From JANQTF01 sp041741415 (GTDB taxonomy: Bacteria > Bacteroidota > Bacteroidia > J057), in contig JBGSKC010000028.1 in NCBI GenBank assembly GCA_041741415.1, positions 1 to 64,000 of the forward strand: a DNA stretch of 64,000 bases, given 5' to 3'. A model generated the notes under the pieces. It ran no database searches. It saw only the letters and a program-made list of their open reading frames with translations, and was not told where the DNA came from. Shown piece after piece: positions 62,560-64,000 of this stretch (positions within the stretch are counted from its first letter, which is position 1; each line of letters opens with the position of its first letter). A program made the position numbers and the translations under genes.

Positions 62560-63939
62560 ATGCAATTTGAGTTTCCCAAAAATCAACACTCGATCATCAA
62601 GGTGGTCGGTGTGGGTGGCGGTGGCGGAAATGCCGTGAACAACATGTTCGAGAAAGGCATTGAAGGTGTGGATTTCATCATCTGCAACACCGACATGCAA
62701 GCCCTTAAAAACAGCCCCGTTCCCAACAAAATCCGGCTCGGCGCCAACCAAACCGAAGGCCTCGGTGCTGGTGCCAACCCCGACGTAGGACGCAAGGCTG
62801 CCATGGAGACCATGGACGAGGTGCGCGAAGTGCTCCGCGACCAAACCAAAATGGTCTTTATCACCGCCGGGATGGGTGGTGGAACTGGCACTGGCGCAGC
62901 ACCTGTGGTGGCTGCCATGGCCAAAGAGCTGGGCGTTCTCACTGTTGGGATCGTAACCACCCCCTTCAAATTTGAAGGTCCGAAGCGCGCCCTCCAGGCA
63001 GAATCCGGATTGAAGGAGCTTCAGGACGTTGTCGATACCCTCATCGTGATCGACAACAACAACCTGCACAAGATCCTTGGCTCCAATGTGACCATGAAAA
63101 AAGCCTTCGAAGAGGCCGACCAGGTGCTGTGCAATGCCGCGCGCGGAATTGCCGAAATCATCACCTCCGAAGGATACATCAACGTTGACTTCGCCGACGT
63201 TTGCACCATCATGCGCGATGGCGGCAAGGCCCTGATGGGAACCTCCCTCGCCTCGGGCGAGCAACGTGCCATGCAGGCCGTGGAAGCAGCCATTAACTCG
63301 CCTTTGCTCGACAACATTGGGCTGGAAGGTGCAAGGGCCATCATCGTCAACATCACCGCTTCGGAAGAAAGCCTCAGGATGGACGAGACCACCTCGATCG
63401 TGGAGTATGTTCAGGAAATGGCGGGCCAGGATGCCAACATCATCTACGGAATCGTGTATGACGACTCGATGGGTGATACCCTCCGGGTTACGGTGATTGC
63501 CACCCGCTATGCCGACGTGGACAAAAGCCAGCCTCGTGTGCAACCACAGGCTTTTGTTCAGGCAACTCCTGCTCCTGTTGCACAGGAACCTATTCAACCG
63601 CCCATTCAACGGCCACAGCCTCCTGTTCAGGAAATTCCCTCCGCGCCTCAACGGGTGCGCCTCGACGAAACCCCTTCCCGCATGCCCACCTTCGACCGCC
63701 TTGGTCGCCGGGAGCGCGAGGAAAGGGTGAAAAAACTCAACTCCAAAGCCTACGACATTCACGACCCTGAGAGCTTGTCGGGCATGGAAACCACTCCCGC
63801 TTACCTCAGAAAGGAAGTCCTGATTGACCCTTCGAAGGACAGCAAGCCCAAGTTCTCCCGGCTGAGCCTGGATGAGGACGACGAGTCTCGCTATCGTCTG
63901 AAGGACAACAACCCCTTCCTCCACGATACCCTCGACTAA
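62560..63939 (+). CDS. ftsZ: Cell division protein FtsZ
   Basis: 459 aa tubulin-like GTPase that forms the Z ring. VVGVGGGGGNAVNNM, the tubulin signature GMGGGTGTGAAPVVA, and the T7 loop NVDFADVCTIMRDGGKALMG are intact. After the GTPase core (about residue 320) comes a linker rich in Gln and Pro, a segment ETTPAYLRKEVLID resembling the partner-binding peptide, and an acidic tail ending NNPFLHDTLD, the ending usual in Bacteroidota. ATG at 62560 gives the family start MQFEFP; the frame continues upstream into ftsA. Confidence 0.97.
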   Translation: MQFEFPKNQHSIIKVVGVGGGGGNAVNNMFEKGIEGVDFIICNTDMQALKNSPVPNKIRLGANQTEGLGAGANPDVGRKAAMETMDEVREVLRDQTKMVFITAGMGGGTGTGAAPVVAAMAKELGVLTVGIVTTPFKFEGPKRALQAESGLKELQDVVDTLIVIDNNNLHKILGSNVTMKKAFEEADQVLCNAARGIAEIITSEGYINVDFADVCTIMRDGGKALMGTSLASGEQRAMQAVEAAINSPLLDNIGLEGARAIIVNITASEESLRMDETTSIVEYVQEMAGQDANIIYGIVYDDSMGDTLRVTVIATRYADVDKSQPRVQPQAFVQATPAPVAQEPIQPPIQRPQPPVQEIPSAPQRVRLDETPSRMPTFDRLGRREREERVKKLNSKAYDIHDPESLSGMETTPAYLRKEVLIDPSKDSKPKFSRLSLDEDDESRYRLKDNNPFLHDTLD

Positions 63940-64000
63940 ACATCGGGTTAAGCGAGCCAGCTCAGACCACCAGGCCACCACGCCCGGCCTGTTCTTTGTT

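Noticed and set aside
62545..63981. Open frame of 478 codons opposite ftsZ
   Set aside because: Antisense shadow of FtsZ; His- and Gly-rich, no domain.

Overview
The window looks like a chromosomal piece of a Bacteroidota bacterium, most likely from the Saprospiria/Lewinella side of the phylum; the rank below phylum is inference. The signs are type IX secretion (T9SS) C-terminal sorting domains on four secreted proteins, a TonB-dependent receptor, a division/cell-wall cluster in the Bacteroidota order without murF, murB or ddl, an FtsZ tail of Bacteroidota type, and the scarcity of Shine-Dalgarno sequences. The DNA is GC-rich except for an AT-rich patch at the left end.

Layout. 1-3.1 kb is a worn accessory edge: the end of an IS3-family transposase, two AT-rich genes of unknown role, the remnant of a secreted-protein gene, and a DUF998-like membrane protein. 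3.1-9.1 kb is a minus-strand gltB-gltD operon (glutamate synthase). 9.4-19.2 kb is mixed housekeeping: an alpha/beta-hydrolase-fold protein that lacks its serine nucleophile, a FecA-like TonB receptor, a lone hutI, two universal stress proteins, a D-2-hydroxyacid dehydrogenase homologue with a substituted catalytic histidine, and a sodium/solute symporter.

19.6-44.7 kb is the most unusual part: five same-strand genes for large secreted mosaic proteins of 346 to 2981 residues. They are built from malectin, CBM6-like, beta-propeller, Ig-like, calcium-binding TSP3, cohesin-like and dockerin modules. One protein ends in a dockerin and has no T9SS tail. The next gene encodes a giant with four cohesin-like domains, an internal dockerin and a T9SS tail. 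A small cohesin-like protein with a T9SS tail follows, then a triple-malectin protein, then a paralogue of the first protein in which the dockerin end is replaced by a T9SS tail. The simplest reading is a surface-displayed, carbohydrate-binding cohesin/dockerin assembly. No catalytic glycosidase domain is visible.

45-47.8 kb holds a lipoprotein glycerophosphodiesterase, a small outer-membrane barrel and comF. 48.1-63.9 kb is a complete, tightly packed dcw cluster: mraZ-rsmH-ftsL-ftsI-murE-mraY-murD-ftsW-murG-murC-ftsQ-ftsA-ftsZ. Three perfect MraZ boxes lie in front of it, and its MraY carries an unusual PDZ-like insertion. Together these genes make and flip the lipid-linked peptidoglycan precursor (UDP-MurNAc-pentapeptide needs murF from elsewhere) and build the division machine.
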